Counted from the stretch's first letter, positions 23,901 through 35,973 are shown. The stretch: 64,000 bases of DNA from Anabas testudineus (GCF_900324465.2 NC_046625.1:13122019-13186018); one strand, 5' to 3'. Made by a program: numbers and translations. The notes: generated from the sequence alone by a model not told the origin.

Positions 23901-26900
23901 TACACCACCTCTTTTTCACCCTGCAGCTTCACCTCATCCTCATCAGGCAGCAAGCCCTTGAAAAACACCTTCTTTATTTGTTCTTCCAGTTCATCCACTT
24001 CATCTTCGTTTCTCTCCATCCTTCTCACAGATTTCTTCACCACTTTTCTCGTTACACCTTCCACTTGTATTTGTTCTTCCAGTTCTTCTCTTAACTTCTC
24101 TACCTCCTCCTTCCCCAATTCTTCCTCTATTATTTCCTGAAGTCTCTCTGCCATCCCATCCACTTCTTCAAGCCTTCCCTCAAAATCTTTCACTTCCCTC
24201 AGCCTCTTTTGTAGAATCTTCACCTCACTCATCTTCTCGTCTACCAAAGTCACTCCCATTCCCTGAAGCCTCTCATTGACCTCCTCACTGGTTAGTTCCT
24301 GCTCCGCCACACGTATGCCCTGCACATCCATCCCCTTGAGCTGGTCTAGGGTAGAGATTGAGAAGAGCAGAAACTATGAACCATGAATGGAACAAAGATT
24401 TTACTCTTTTTTTCAAGCTGCGGATGTGTTTGACGTGTTTACTATCAGAAATAAAAACTGTTACAAGTGCAAATACCTGGTAGCTGTTTCACTAAATCAC
24501 TAGCAGACACAAAAGCTTGACGTGAAGAAGCTTGACGACTCAGCAGTGCAGACCACTCGTCTTTGTTTCTCTTCTGCTGTTGCTCATCTGGTGCCAGCTC
24601 CCGCCATGGCTGACTGACTGTCTGGGTGATGGTTTGAGAGTCAGTCTGCTGAGTCTCAGTGTCCTGCCTGGTTACTGTGACTGTGTGAACAGACTGCCCC
24701 TCCTCGAAGGACTGAATGAAAGTCTGATCGGACTTCCACCCGGCTGTGAACAGATGACGGGGTCACGGCAGTTATGTAATAGTTTTGCTGGAGAGATAAT
24801 GGCCACTGTGAAAGCTTCACAGTGCTTCAAGTATGTTTTTCAACAAGATGCCAAGCATTTGTACCAGACTGCTGCGAGTCCAGTAAACTGAGGTTAGCAC
24901 GAAGCCAAATGTAAGGCCAAAACTGGCCATCACGTTTCTGTGTTTAACACAGCTGGTGGTGTATCGCTGAGTGAGTCAGTTAAGATGTTAATGCAAAGAC
25001 ACAAGTTACAAGCAAAATAAAACTGTTGTCGCGCATCATTCATCAAGCTGCATTATTTGAAAATGCCATAAAATGAGGAACAGCCTCAAGACCTGAAATG
25101 ACCAAGGGAAGTTAAGCGTGTGAGGAAATGCCTTATTAGTTCCTTCAGAGCTCACAATGACCAAAGCAACCCTGGGATGATGCCAGGGAAAAGTACAAGG
25201 CGAGTGTCAAAATCCGCCTCTCCGAATAGGTCATTCTTGACAAGATCTATCCAAAAGCTGAATGGCAGTGCCTTCAAAGACGGACACACATTAAAGCAAA
25301 TGAGCCAGAATGGGTAGGTATGGTAAATGATGCGATAAGGCTGTTTGCAAGCGAAAATAAAATCAATTCTTTGAGTATGCCAACGGAGCCAATGGAGCTC
25401 CAAGCTGTTACTGATACCTGGGAATTCAGTGGAAGGCTGTGGCTTGTCAGATGTCAGCATCAAGGACCAATCATCAACCTCAGACCTGGCTGATGATGAA
25501 AGTTGTTGCACAAACTGGAGAGTCTCATCTCCAGCTGCAAGGGTGAATTGAGTCAGAGAGTAGCTTATTGATCCAGTGGTTTTATTAAGAGCCATACACA
25601 ATACACTGATACCAACAGGTGGTTCACACATTTTGACATACCTCCATCTAGGTTACGTGAGAGCCTCTTGCTTGCAGAACGTGCAAAGTGAGGGGCTGGG
25701 CGGTCGATCATGGAGCTCGCCTGGCGGGTCTGGGCCTGGGTACGTCCGCTGTACCGGAACTTTGAGCCCAAGACAAGAAAGCGGCGTGATGATGGAGGCT
25801 CCACCGTTGAAACCCTGAGAGAAACACATTTTCATTTCATTTTCACCTAAAAGCTGTTTAATCAAATTGGAGAAGTGACACAAGTCACACAAATGGTCCC
25901 AAACACCCGAGGATAAAAAAAAATCATCATCAAACATGCCTTAAAATAAGAATTGTTATGTAACAAGGACAGAAAGACATAAAGTAGACAAAGGTTTAAT
26001 TATAAGGTCAGGACCACAGGTATGTATCTTCAGTACCTAAACTGCCACGGGGACAATACAAGGATTAAGCCAAAGAGTCTATTATCAGCCAACTATCTAG
26101 AGAGAAACTGAGAATGACCTCTGTTGTCATTCAGAACCAGGTATGAACGACCTTTTCTCACCTGAAGAAGGTATGGTGTTCAACACAAACTTTCCACAGC
26201 TTCTTTGATGCTTTGTAGTTGGGCAGTTTGAATCCAATTGTGCTTTCGTACTGCTCTTGCTGTAGGTAGAAACAAAGTCAAAGTGAAACCTTATGTTGGC
26301 ATGACAGCATGAAAATATGACATGCTGTACATATCAGCCTGTTGAATGTACTGAAAATCCTCAATTCAGGGAGGAAATCATAGGTTTTAATGGTGGTGGA
26401 TAGGATTATATGGTTTAACTTTAAAGAAGTAGAAAAACAATCAAATTCAAACCGAACAGGAAAGACGTTCACCTCTGATGGCCTGATCTTGATAAAGAAG
26501 CTGCTGCGCTTGTAAGAGATCTTCAATACTTTGGGCCAAGGGAAACGGTTGATTCTCAGCTTGTCCTTGTAAACCATCAAACCACTGGAGCAAACCCCCA
26601 GTGTAATGTCAACACCATCAAGATCCTGCATGAACAAAACCATGATGAAACGGTTGTGGTATTATCACTGCAGCCCATTACACTCACCCTGAACTTACAG
26701 TAAACAATCACTAGGAGGCAGACGTCCTCACACTATGAGGCCATGGAAATCGAGGTCATGGAGTTTAAAATGTTATTAATCTCTCCTTTTTTCTGAGAGC
26801 GGGCTGACATCAATTTTGTAATTAAAATCTGGATACTATTGTTGTAATACAAAGATGCAGCTGCAAAATAATTTTAAAAATGAAGGGAAGTCAGTACATA

Positions 26901-29900
26901 TTTAAACTAAAGAGTGTGGGGTTTTGAAATTTTCATTTAAAACATCACCAGTGCACCCACAAAACATGAATCCAAACATTTGAAAATATTTGAAAAGCAC
27001 CCTGCCTTGGCTTGGTGGAGGTCAACTCCGTACATAGCAAGTTTCTTGGCATTTTCCAGAAACAACATATCTGCTTGGGCTGGAGTCATCGACCTGGAAA
27101 CAAACAGATAAGAGAGATGAAACATGTTTTCTGATATGTGTTCAATTGTCAGGATTGTGTGAAGGATTATTAAGGAGTCCTGCAGCTGCACCGTGCTTAC
27201 TTTAACTAAAACTGCTACTAGAGTTCCCTTCCTATTTTCTTACCTGTATGTGCGGTGCAGCTCCATCACCTTTTCTTCCAGTTCTTTGCTCTGTCCGGGA
27301 GCCAGACTCAGATCTTTAACATAGTCTGTGCCGTGGAGCTCTGGGTCGTACTCTCCAAGCTCTGACTGGGCTGTGTAGGAGCCCAGCAGAGACAGGGTGA
27401 CAAAGGAACAAGGAAGAATACCACTCATAATGTCCTTCCTCACCTGAAGACAAAGATAGTACCTGGAAAAGATAGGAAAAAATTATTTAACTCATAGGGA
27501 TTTTACTTTGTATTTGATGTAGAGACAGCATTTTTGGGAAGACATGCTTTCTTGAGTCTTAAACGACCAAGAGTGCTCTAATTTCTGCAAAGCGAAAGCC
27601 AGCCAAGACACGGAGGCTGGCTTCAGCCTTTGTGCTAAACTCAACTATCTGGCTGCTGGCTGAAACTTTATTTTTAAACCTAGCAAGTGTGTGGTATCAA
27701 TCTTCTCAATTCATTGTCAGTAAAAAAGGGTAATCAGCTGATTTCCCCTAACTTCGAGCATCCCTCTAACACTGCAGACACTTACCGGGTGAGGTCTTCA
27801 GTAAGCTGTGCTGGATCAGGAGGGTAGAACTTAACGCTGAACGTAAACTCATACACGGCACCTGGAACCTGTTTTCGGATCTCTTTCGTGGGCTCCAACC
27901 ATATCTGTGGAAATTAAACGAATAAACCGCTCACATCCTGTTTCTTGCCTGTGTCATGGTTAAACTTTAGCACTGGAACTAAATCTGCAGGAGAACAAAC
28001 AGCCTACCTTGCCAGTTTGGTTTTCGCAGTTAGTGAGGCCAAAGTAATCTTTCTCCAGCAGGTTGATGTGGTCGCACACTTTTGTAAAAAGTTCCTGGGC
28101 CTTAGCATGTTTCTAAATGGTGAAGAGACAGACACAGTTAGAGACATAGAAATATATTTTAGTCTTCACAACAATTGAATTGAAGTAAGGATACTGAAGT
28201 TCGGGAGGTGACTTACGTCAAGTTCACACTCAAACTGAGTGTCGTCCAGTAAGGTGACTTTGCACTGCATGGTTTTCTGACGTTTGGAGCCTTTGCCGTC
28301 TTCTGTCTTCTTCTCCGTCTTCTTCTCCGCCTTTTTCTCCGTCTTCTTCTCCTTTGCAGGCTTGTCCTTTACCTCCTCCGTCACCTTTTCTTCTCCTTTG
28401 GCTTCGTCCTCCTGTTTCGTTGGTTCTTCCTCTTTCGCCTCAGTTTCCTCCTCCTTCACTTCTTCCAACAAAGCCGGCTTCTTCTGTACCACGGCTTCTT
28501 CCTTGTGTTCCTCTTGGGCTGGCTGGTAGAGTTAATACAAGGCAGTTGCAAAAGTATGTCGAATACAGATAAAAGCAATGAGGAGGACACAATGTGCTTT
28601 TTTTTTGTAATAACGACAGAGCTATAATTAAAACAGCATCTTAGTAAACAGCAAATGTCGCTGCTGTTGATATTAGCTGTAGTTCAAAGCAGCATTTTTG
28701 CTTACAGCTCAAACAAGCACAGATACTTCCGCTGAGCAAGCTGTCTGCATCATTAAAAATTCATTAGCAAAGGAAAAATCATGTTTCCCCAGTATAATCA
28801 AATGTGCAGCATGCATTTGTATACAGGAGAGCTCTGTTTTTGATAAACAGTATCTACAGAAGGGGGCACAATGATTTTTGCACTGGTACCACGGCTCTCA
28901 TGTAACTCTCACGCACGTTTCCCAGCATCTCGACCTTTTCGTTGAAGGTCAGAGTGACACTCACCTGCGTCTCCGCGCTGCTTATCGAGTGCTGATCAGG
29001 AGCCTGTTCGATGTCTGGCTCGGTTTTAAGCTCAGGCTCTGGAGCAGCAATTGGAGCTTTCACCTCCTTCTCCTCCTTCTTCCCTTTGTTCTTCCCCTTC
29101 TCTTTTTTCTTCCCTTTTTCCTCTTCCTTCTGCTTTTCTTCTGGTTTTTCCTCTTTCTTCTCCGTTGTCTTATTTGCCTCTTCTTTCACCTTGTCTTCTT
29201 TATTTTTGGACTCTTCTTTTGGCTTCTCGTCTTCCTTCTTTTTTGCTTCTTCTTTCTTTTTGGTCTTCTCCTCTCTGGCTTTCTCCTCCTCTTTCTTCTT
29301 AGCTTTTTCTTCCTCTTTCTTTTTTGCTTTTTCAGCCTCTCTGGCTTTTTCCTCTTCTTTCTTCTTTGTTTTCTCTTCTTCTCTCTTCTTTACCTTTTCT
29401 TCTTCCTCTGCTTTCCTCTTTGCCTTTTCCTCTTCTTTCTTTTTTACCTTTTCCTCTCGTTCTTTTTTCTTTGCCACCTTCCTGTCTACTTTTTCCTCAT
29501 CTTTCTTTTCAGCTTCTGCCTCCTTGTCTTTAACTTCGGTCTCCTGCTTTTCTTCCTTTGCCTCCAATTTCTCCTTCTCTTTTTCTATAGTCTGCTGTGT
29601 TTTCTCTTCTTCCCTTTTCTCCTCTTTATTCTTATCCACCTTTTCCTCTTCCTTTTTTGCCTCGTCCTTTTTCACCTTCTGCTCATCCTTCTCCTCTACT
29701 TTCTTCTTGGCTTCTTTCTTTTTCTTTTTACTGCCCTTCTTCTCAGATTTTTCTTCTTCTTTCTTTGTGACCACTTTTTCTTTTTCTTCTTTTTCGTCCC
29801 TCTTTTTTACTTCCTTTACTTCGGATTTTTCCTCCTCTACTTTTGCCTTATTCTCTTCACTTTTCACTTCTTCCCCCTTCTCTTTCTTCTCTTCTGCTGT

Positions 29901-30257
29901 GCAAGTTTCCTCTCTTTCAGCCTGTTCTTCCCTAGCTTTCTCTACCTCAAACCCCTCACCCTCAGAGCACTGTGATCGGCGTTTGAGGAAAGAGGAGAAG
30001 AGTCGGGACAGGCCTTTGCCAGCAGAGGTCCGGGTACGAGGCTTCAGCTGCTCCTCCTCAGGGGAGGTTGCTAAATCAGCAGGCCCAGGTTCAGAGGGCT
30101 GCTCCTGGGCCTTCTTGCTTGACTGCTCCCCCTCTGGCTCAGATGCCGACGCCTCTGGGTTCTGCTTGTTCTCTGGTTCAGGTTCGGGCTCAGCCCCGCT
30201 GGCCTTCTGCTTGCCCTCTGTGTCTGCCTCACTCACTGCACTTGCCTCTGTTGTCAT
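10915..30257 (-). CDS. epb41: Erythrocyte membrane protein 4.1 (4.1R), giant form
   Basis: At least 30 coding exons splice in phase to about 2,218 residues (2,336 with an optional exon), against about 860 in human. Protein 4.1 links spectrin-actin to membrane proteins at the cell cortex. Domains in order: headpiece with [12 protein letters not shown] and [15 protein letters not shown] (both nearly as in human 4.1R) separated by a Lys/Glu-rich expansion; FERM at about 515-794; FERM-adjacent region to 851; a twelve-exon array at about 852-1917; the U2 segment; the spectrin-actin-binding domain ([35 protein letters not shown]); and a C-terminal domain ([12 protein letters not shown]). [18 protein letters not shown] and the headpiece point to EPB41 rather than EPB41L1-3. 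The start at 30257 (ACCATGACAACAGAGG) matches the MTTE start of 4.1R. One intron uses a GC donor and the usual last conserved helix is missing. Exon use is probably tissue specific. Confidence 0.93.
12522..12875 (-). CDS. epb41: epb41 optional exon between SAB and C-terminal domains (118 residues)
   Basis: A 354-base open exon with phase 0 at both ends, acceptor GGTTCACAG and donor TTTCCAG|GTAGCC. It would read [20 protein letters not shown], then an acidic stretch with [18 protein letters not shown], and end VIRCFQ. It lies between the 180-base SAB exon (16467) and the first C-terminal exon (11955). 4.1 genes are known to hold alternative exons (17A/17B type) at this place. Coding status rests on open frame, splice sites and composition only. 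Confidence 0.6.
13380..13672 (+). mobile_element. Tc1/mariner DNA transposon remnant (transposase 3' end)
   Basis: Two adjacent frames still show the end of a Tc1-like transposase: [10 protein letters not shown] at 13385-13414, and [17 protein letters not shown] just after it, against the common fish sequence ...RNYRKRLVEVIAAKGG. The frame shifts by one base between them. It is followed by AT-rich sequence ending CATTACTTTTTCCTGAGTTT, like the inverted-repeat end of such elements. The left boundary is unclear and may reach about 13090. The copy is dead and lies in an epb41 intron. Confidence 0.7.
16467..19385 (-). CDS. epb41: epb41 exons for U2 segment and spectrin-actin-binding domain
   Basis: Exons 19186-19385, 18850-18918, 18680-18718, 17975-18037 and 16467-16646 join in phase. 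The first aligns with the human segment after the FERM-adjacent region ([11 protein letters not shown] against PRPTSAPAITQ). The 63-base exon reads [20 protein letters not shown] plus E and matches in size and content the 21-residue exon 16 of human 4.1R, which is switched on late in red-cell development and is needed for strong spectrin-actin binding. The 180-base exon carries [18 protein letters not shown] and [18 protein letters not shown]. The 39-base exon ([13 protein letters not shown]) sits where mammals have small alternative exons. All five end in phase 0, so they can be skipped. Confidence 0.9.
20023..25534 (-). repeat. epb41: Array of 12 tandem phase-1 exons within epb41 with a [DN]W[FY]xxxD motif
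   Basis: Exons in transcript order: 25418-25534, 24477-24743, 23518-24345, 22861-23088, 22553-22771, 22233-22454, 21883-22104, 21544-21786, 21207-21407, 20798-21028, 20425-20640 and 20023-20226. Each begins and ends in phase 1, so any subset can be skipped without a frameshift. Each ends with a related block: [141 protein letters not shown]. Upstream of the motif each exon is charged and rich in E, V, K and Q. Skipping all twelve joins RNLDG to [14 protein letters not shown], which resembles the human RSLDG...PRPTSAP. So the array sits inside one ancestral intron. Function unknown. Confidence 0.88.
23518..24345 (-). CDS. epb41: epb41 array exon of 276 residues, charged and probably helical
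   Basis: An uninterrupted 828-base exon, phase 1 at both ends, in the upstream part of the array. It reads [16 protein letters not shown], then long stretches of E, K, R, L and V with repeated ERLQ-type words ([29 protein letters not shown]), and ends [19 protein letters not shown], the array motif. The pattern suggests extended helices or coiled coil. It is three to four times the size of the other array exons, so it may have grown by internal duplication. An acceptor (CCCTAG) and donor (CCAG|GTACAG) support both ends. Confidence 0.85.
25642..28522 (-). CDS. epb41: epb41 exons for FERM domain and FERM-adjacent region
   Basis: Exons 28217-28522, 28008-28112, 27786-27904, 27244-27462, 27006-27093, 26473-26625, 26162-26259 and 25642-25814 join in phase. 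The first opens with a further K/E-rich stretch and then [18 protein letters not shown], the start of the F1 lobe. Landmarks of 4.1R follow: [108 protein letters not shown] and the FERM-adjacent [16 protein letters not shown] ending [10 protein letters not shown]. The lobes bind band 3, glycophorin C and p55-type partners in 4.1R. The intron after 27006 has the donor AAG|GCAGGG, a GC-AG intron, because only that junction restores HQAK-DLDGVD. Confidence 0.95.
28965..30257 (-). CDS. epb41: epb41 exon: headpiece with Lys/Glu-rich expansion (431 residues)
   Basis: One 1,293-base exon starts [16 protein letters not shown], passes [15 protein letters not shown] and ends EPELKTEP...SSAETQ before a GTGAGT donor at 28964. 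Human 4.1R has the same two landmarks close together. Here they are separated by roughly 290 residues made mostly of K and E in short imperfect units such as [16 protein letters not shown]. Long alternating E/K runs with little hydrophobic content are typical of single alpha-helices rather than coiled coils. The acceptor lies at 30266-30267. The opposite strand shows a long Ser/Phe/Leu-rich frame that is only a shadow of this composition. Confidence 0.9.
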
Positions 30258-33188
30258 GGTAGCCACTGGGAAGGAGAAGATGATGGGAGAAAGGTCACAA
30301 CTCTGTGCAAAGTGTGACAGTGCACAACACAGCTATCCTTGGAACACAACAAGAAAAGGGGCATTGGACTGATAGCCGAGTGTAGGACACATTACACGTC
30401 ACTTTCCTGTGAATGGCAAACAAATGAAATACAAAAACTATTCTATACCCTATATAATATGCTTTACATTTATCAGTAAATCACAAATATTTATGTTCAA
30501 GAACTAAAAAATACTAAATATAAATAAAAATAAATCAACAATTATGTTTTATTTAATTAGTTTTAATAGCAAAAACTGATTAGCCAAAACAAAAATGAGT
30601 TGGGAATTTATTTTAATTAAGTTAGTTAGAACAATCTTAAGCTGGATTTGTTTTATTATTAAATGTAATTCACATCACTGCTTTAATTCATTCTTAGCTG
30701 CCCTCTCTGAGACTTACGTCATACAACCTTAAGTCAAGGACGTTGTTCTAACTCACACACCACACATATATGCTGCACATACACAAACATTACATCATTG
30801 CACAATAGCCTCCCTTGTTGAAGAGTGTATCTGTGTCTACATGATGTTCTCAGGACACAACACTGCCCATCACAGACTCATTAAATCTCACTAAGACAAA
30901 GGAGGCATTCTGCTCTGGAGCTGCCTATTAGCACTGCCTGGATCTTGGATCACCCTCACTAACATGCCTGGCTCTCCAGTTCACATACACCCTGTGCACA
31001 GATCACTTAAGTCATCTTCATACACGCAAAAACAATAATCAGGGCTGTGTGTTTATGTTGGAAAATGAAGATCAATTTAGAAATATATCCCAAAAGATTA
31101 TGAAAACTCCCAGACGTCAATAGTAGCATCTGCCTCAGTAAACTGTAATGATCAGCTGTATTACATTCATGAAAGGGTTTATATTGTAAACTCCTACATG
31201 GGTAGTAGGAAACAGTTTACTTCCTGTACTTTTCAACCTGACTGTGTAGTAGTTAGCTGGTAATGATTCTGATTCACTGGTGTGGCGGCAGGAGGATGTG
31301 TCTGGTATATTTAGAAACTTCTAATCAGGCAATGGTCACTTGGTTAAGTAAAACCGACATACGTCAGTATGTTAGTTGTTAAAATCATACTGCAGATAAT
31401 ATGCGCACACACACACACCTCTCTGAAGTGAGATACATCAGTTACAGTGGCTCACATCCCAATCACTTCTTAAACTTCAGTGATATGTCACTGAGATACC
31501 CGTCCCCATCCCATACTCTGTCTGTCTGTCTACTCTTCATCTAATTGCTGACTAATGTGGCTGTTTTTGTCTCTTCCATAAGTAGTTCAGTATCTTGCCT
31601 TGTACGGAGAGGGGGAGGGGAAATGCTAGACAGCCAGACAATCCAGTCTTCCAGATGTACAGGGGCACAGCCTGGACCTCTATACCATACCCTTCCTACT
31701 GGCACTACAGGACAGCAGGAGGGGAGGAGGGGGTACACACACAGACCAAATCCTCTTTAGCCCTCCCATTGTTTGTGTCCAGTGACCAATAACTGTGCTG
31801 CACACTATAACTAATCCTGCCTTCCCTTCCCCCCATGAGACCCCCCATAGGCCTATTCCCTAGGTCACGACACACACACACACACCGGTACGCATCAGTG
31901 CTCACGGGCTCCTCTGGGTCTTTTAATGCTCCGTCATCTCAATTCTGATTGTCAGGAAACAGACATGTTCCTAATGGACCAGCTGAGCTTGTGTCTGCTG
32001 CCTCCTCCATTTTGTGTTGTCTTTCTAACATCTCTGCTATCGGCCAGCTGAGCAGGACTAACTTACATCATAACTGATGGGGATAACTGCACTCACATCA
32101 CAGGATCTCACGAGAGACCATCAATCTCTCAAATATGAAGCCATTTCTTTTTTTGTGTGGACGTAATTAGATGAAATATTCATGAACTGCCCTCAATACT
32201 ACATAATTACTGTCTCTAATGAGCTAAATTATATATGAAGTAGGTTACCCTTTAGCAAGAGTGAGCTTGCAAAGAGCTGCTGGATCAGGTGCAAACACAA
32301 CAACAGGATTTAAACTGGGATTTGATTTAGAGATTCTGTGACTTTTAATTGAATTTAATGTTCTCACAGGAAGATTTGATTTAACTGAGTGAATTTCACT
32401 TAAAGGAAAGAGAGAGAGACCCAATTTAAGTCGACCTTAGGGGATCGAAGACTTGCATTTGGGAAAAATAACACTAACATTATGAGCTCTATTTTAAAAT
32501 AAAACTTTAAACTGGTGATAGCCCGTTCACCTAACCACTAGCAGCTCAATAGCAGTCTAATTTCCCATTAAGTCAAGTCATCAGGTTTATTTTCAGGAAT
32601 TTCTCTAAATACCAAAGACTAGTGTTTGTATATACTGTATGTGTGATGAAATGAGACAGGAGGGCTGAATGGGAAAGAGATTGCAGAGAAGAGGGAGGAG
32701 GTATCGAGTATAAATAGCTACATGTGCCCATGATGCAGGGACTCATTAGTTAGCCTTTACAGACAAGCTTGGATCTATTTCTGTGCCCAGTGTACAGCAC
32801 ACAACACACATATGCACATGTGCATACATGTGTACACAGCAGCAAATATGCACACTCAGACATAAATAGTTTTTAGGACATCAGAGGAAGATCTTACTTG
32901 TTTTGATTACATTTCACAGCTCCTTCATTAGCAATATTGACCAGTGGCCCAAAGTTAACATGAGTTCCAAAATACCTTTACCTTGTAGGAATATTTGGAC
33001 ATACAGAAAGCATGTTTCCTGGGTACTGAGAGCAGGCTTAAGGAATTAAAAGGAGTTTAGAGTTAATCATCCCCCAAGTGACCAAGTGAGATTATCTCCA
33101 TCTACCTGCCCACAGTATCTACCTCCCTGTGTCCCTCCACTCTGATTCACTGTCCCTCGGACTGCCTCTCTCTAAGTGTGCGTGCATC

Positions 33189-33199
33189 TGTGTGTGTGT

Positions 33200-33232
<33 letters not shown>
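33189..33232. repeat. (TG)n microsatellite
   Basis: About 22 TG units with one TC interruption. Confidence 0.95.
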
Positions 33233-33233
<1 letters not shown>

Positions 33234-35278
33234 GAGTGGGAGAAGAGCTGGCAGAAGCACAGTGGCGATCATCTGTGCTGATTCATGGTTTTATGCAGGA
33301 CCCCGCCTACCAGGCTGAAAATCTACGGAAATAAACGGAAGGCCAAAATGTCAGTCCTCTGGCCACATGGTGGCTCCTATTAACCTCTGTAAGCAAACGG
33401 ACCTACACATGCCAACATACACGCTAACACGTGCCTGGTTAAACTGTCTGTATGTTCCATTAACGCACACACAAGTCTGCCCAGCAACATCATGAAGAAA
33501 CACAAAATGGACTGTCACTATGTCAATACAGCGTACAAATTAACTTATGTTATGTTAAGTATTTACAAGTAAGACTGCCTGCTTTTAAGATTACAGAGAG
33601 ACGTGTAGCGTGTCAATTACTACAATTTAAAAACACAGTGACTCTGTAGATTCACCAAACTCAAGCTATGATAAAGGTTTATTTTAGTGTAAGTCTCTGT
33701 GTAAACCTATCCCCAAACCAAGTACTGAACCAATCAATACACACAGATGGTCTGGGAGCCAGATGCTGTAACATGAACCAACATGGGAAAAGAATGAAGT
33801 AGCCTGATTGATTTACTGTGGTCACCCTGAAAGCAATTCTGAATCCATTTCCAACATCCCCACAGCCGAAGCCCACCATAGGACTAGTATATGTGTACAT
33901 TAGTGCACATTATGACAGTAGTGCTATTTTATGTGTGTTGGGCACGGGTAACGGCCAGATCTGTCTATACTGCAGGATTCATTAGTAGTAGAAGAAAAGA
34001 AGCAGTATATAACTATTCATTCACTTTATTAATCTTAATATATTTAGGATCACCTTAAGGTGACTAAACTCCACCTGTTCCCTCACCCATGAAGGAATCC
34101 GCTGTGGGGGTCTGTTAGTGTATTTAAGTGTGCTCACACGGAGTAGTACTCTAACTGCACGACTGCATCATAACTCCCAAAAGAGGATTAACACCAGCAA
34201 GCTCTCTGGAGACCTCAGTGACCTCACTCTCTCACACAGAAGAGCCAAAAACATCCTCCAGCATCACTTGAGCGGCTCTGGGTTCACAACACTGCTGATT
34301 CAGCCGGCACAGGAGCCCGTGAGCAACCCCAGGTCTCATCTCTGTCATTTTTTAACCTTCATTTTGCTTTCTGTCGCTCATGCAAGCACTTTGTCATCCT
34401 GCATTCACGGCCGCCTCCTCCTCCTCCTGCATCTCTCCGTCAAATCTGCAGCGCTTCATAAACGATTATCCGACTATATATATCTCCAGCAGAATCATCA
34501 ATGGAGATGAAGCTTATTGGATGAAGTTTCTCTTAAGTGCGTTATAGGTCGTGCACAGGAACAAACACACGCCCTCCAGCGAGGATGGATATTTTTAACC
34601 CGTGCACTCCTCAGAGGATAAAAAAGCAAGTGATGTCAAGCAGAAAAAGATTCAATCCAGAAGCAGAAAACATCAAGATTCGCACATCTGAGCTGATGTT
34701 GGAGAGAAATGTAGCACAAGTGAGGGAGAAACACGAGAGGCCAACAGCATCCTGACATCCAGAAGCAAACACATATATGTATTATCTGGTAAAACAGCCA
34801 ATAAACGAAGGATTTACGGTCCAGAAATCAGCCTGTTATACAGCAGGTTGTTGGTAAAAGTGAGCTTTATTATTACATATCCAAACTGTGCGTCCTCTTT
34901 ATTTCTGCAGAGGTAACTTGCACACTCATGCATTTTGATAAAAAACAACCCAGACATAAACACATCACAGCTGCCACTTCTTCTTATTTATAGAGACGTG
35001 ATCCAGCTCTTTTAAATGGTCAATATATATTCTACAATTTAAAGTTGCTTTTGCAAATTCTTATTTTTAAATAGTCCGTGATAATAAAGCGTAAAACGAC
35101 TTCCATGTGCAACTTTTTCCCCCCCACATTAAACCGCTAAACAGTGTCGGGCACGCGTGCCAGGGTATTTAAACAATCTGTGTATGAAAATGGCGCCGAT
35201 TTGTTTGAGCAAAACAAATAAAACACGAAACGCAGCCCCGGCAACCCCCGAGGAACGCACGCGTAAAACGCGGCTTAC

Positions 35279-35520
35279 CTGCTCTCCGATTGGCATCAGC
35301 GGGGAAACAAACGGCGCAAAACGGCGACAAATATCGTATATTCCGCACGGTTAGAGGAGAAACAGTGTTGCGGAGCGACACATGCTTTGTTGTGCTGTAG
35401 GTGTCTGATGCTCGTAAAGGGGTGGAGTCACACGCCGGAGCTCGGACCTGAGCGCAGCAGCAACTGGGAACTCCAGACATGTGGAGGGGGAGTGGAGCGC
35501 AACTGTCATCTGCTGTAGCT
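35279..35520 (-). promoter_or_regulatory. Candidate first exon and promoter of epb41 (1)
   Basis: CpG-rich sequence ends at a good donor (GGAGAGCAG|GTAAGCC) at 35279 on the minus strand. It includes a CCAAT word (GCCAATCGG) just inside. No ATG-led frame leads into the donor, which fits a non-coding first exon upstream of the coding exon at 30257. Confidence 0.5.
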
Positions 35521-35973
35521 CTAACGCTGTTTGTTGGATGTGAAAGTCAGATTTAATAAGAAAAATACTGCAATAAACAACTATTTATTATACTAGTCCA
35601 ATAACCTCCACTGATCCTCATTATAAACACTTCCAACATGCACAATGGGAGCTGTGCCAAAGAGTGGACTCGTTAATACGGTGTGATGTGGAAGCAGAGA
35701 GGCAACAAGGAAACACTCCAGGGTGTTGTCCAGCCTTTCCAGGCATTCATCTACCAATGGGGGAGAAATGAAAAGAGGCACGGTTCCCAGTGTCATGTCT
35801 TAACAACGGAGCCACCCTCAGTCTCAAACTAACAATTCAAAAACAAACAAGCATGCACACATGTGCATCAAATGATGTGCACACACGTACACACACAAGC
35901 TGTCTATATGGAACCTGGCATGTCCCCCACCCATCTGCCTGACCCCATTAGGGCCATACGGCTCACAGACAGA

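Noticed and set aside
23793-24140. Plus-strand Ser-rich frame opposite the 276-residue array exon
   Set aside because: A composition shadow of the charged epb41 exon; the minus-strand reading has matching splice phases.
29011-30372. 453-residue Ser/Phe-rich open frame on the plus strand opposite the epb41 headpiece exon, and two overlapping long frames
   Set aside because: It is the reverse complement of the K/E-rich coding exon; GAA/GAG/AAG repeats read backwards lack stops. No start context, splice sites or recognisable domain.
34118-34510. 130-residue plus-strand open frame
   Set aside because: Low-information composition, no splice or homology support, and it lies in the epb41 5' intron.
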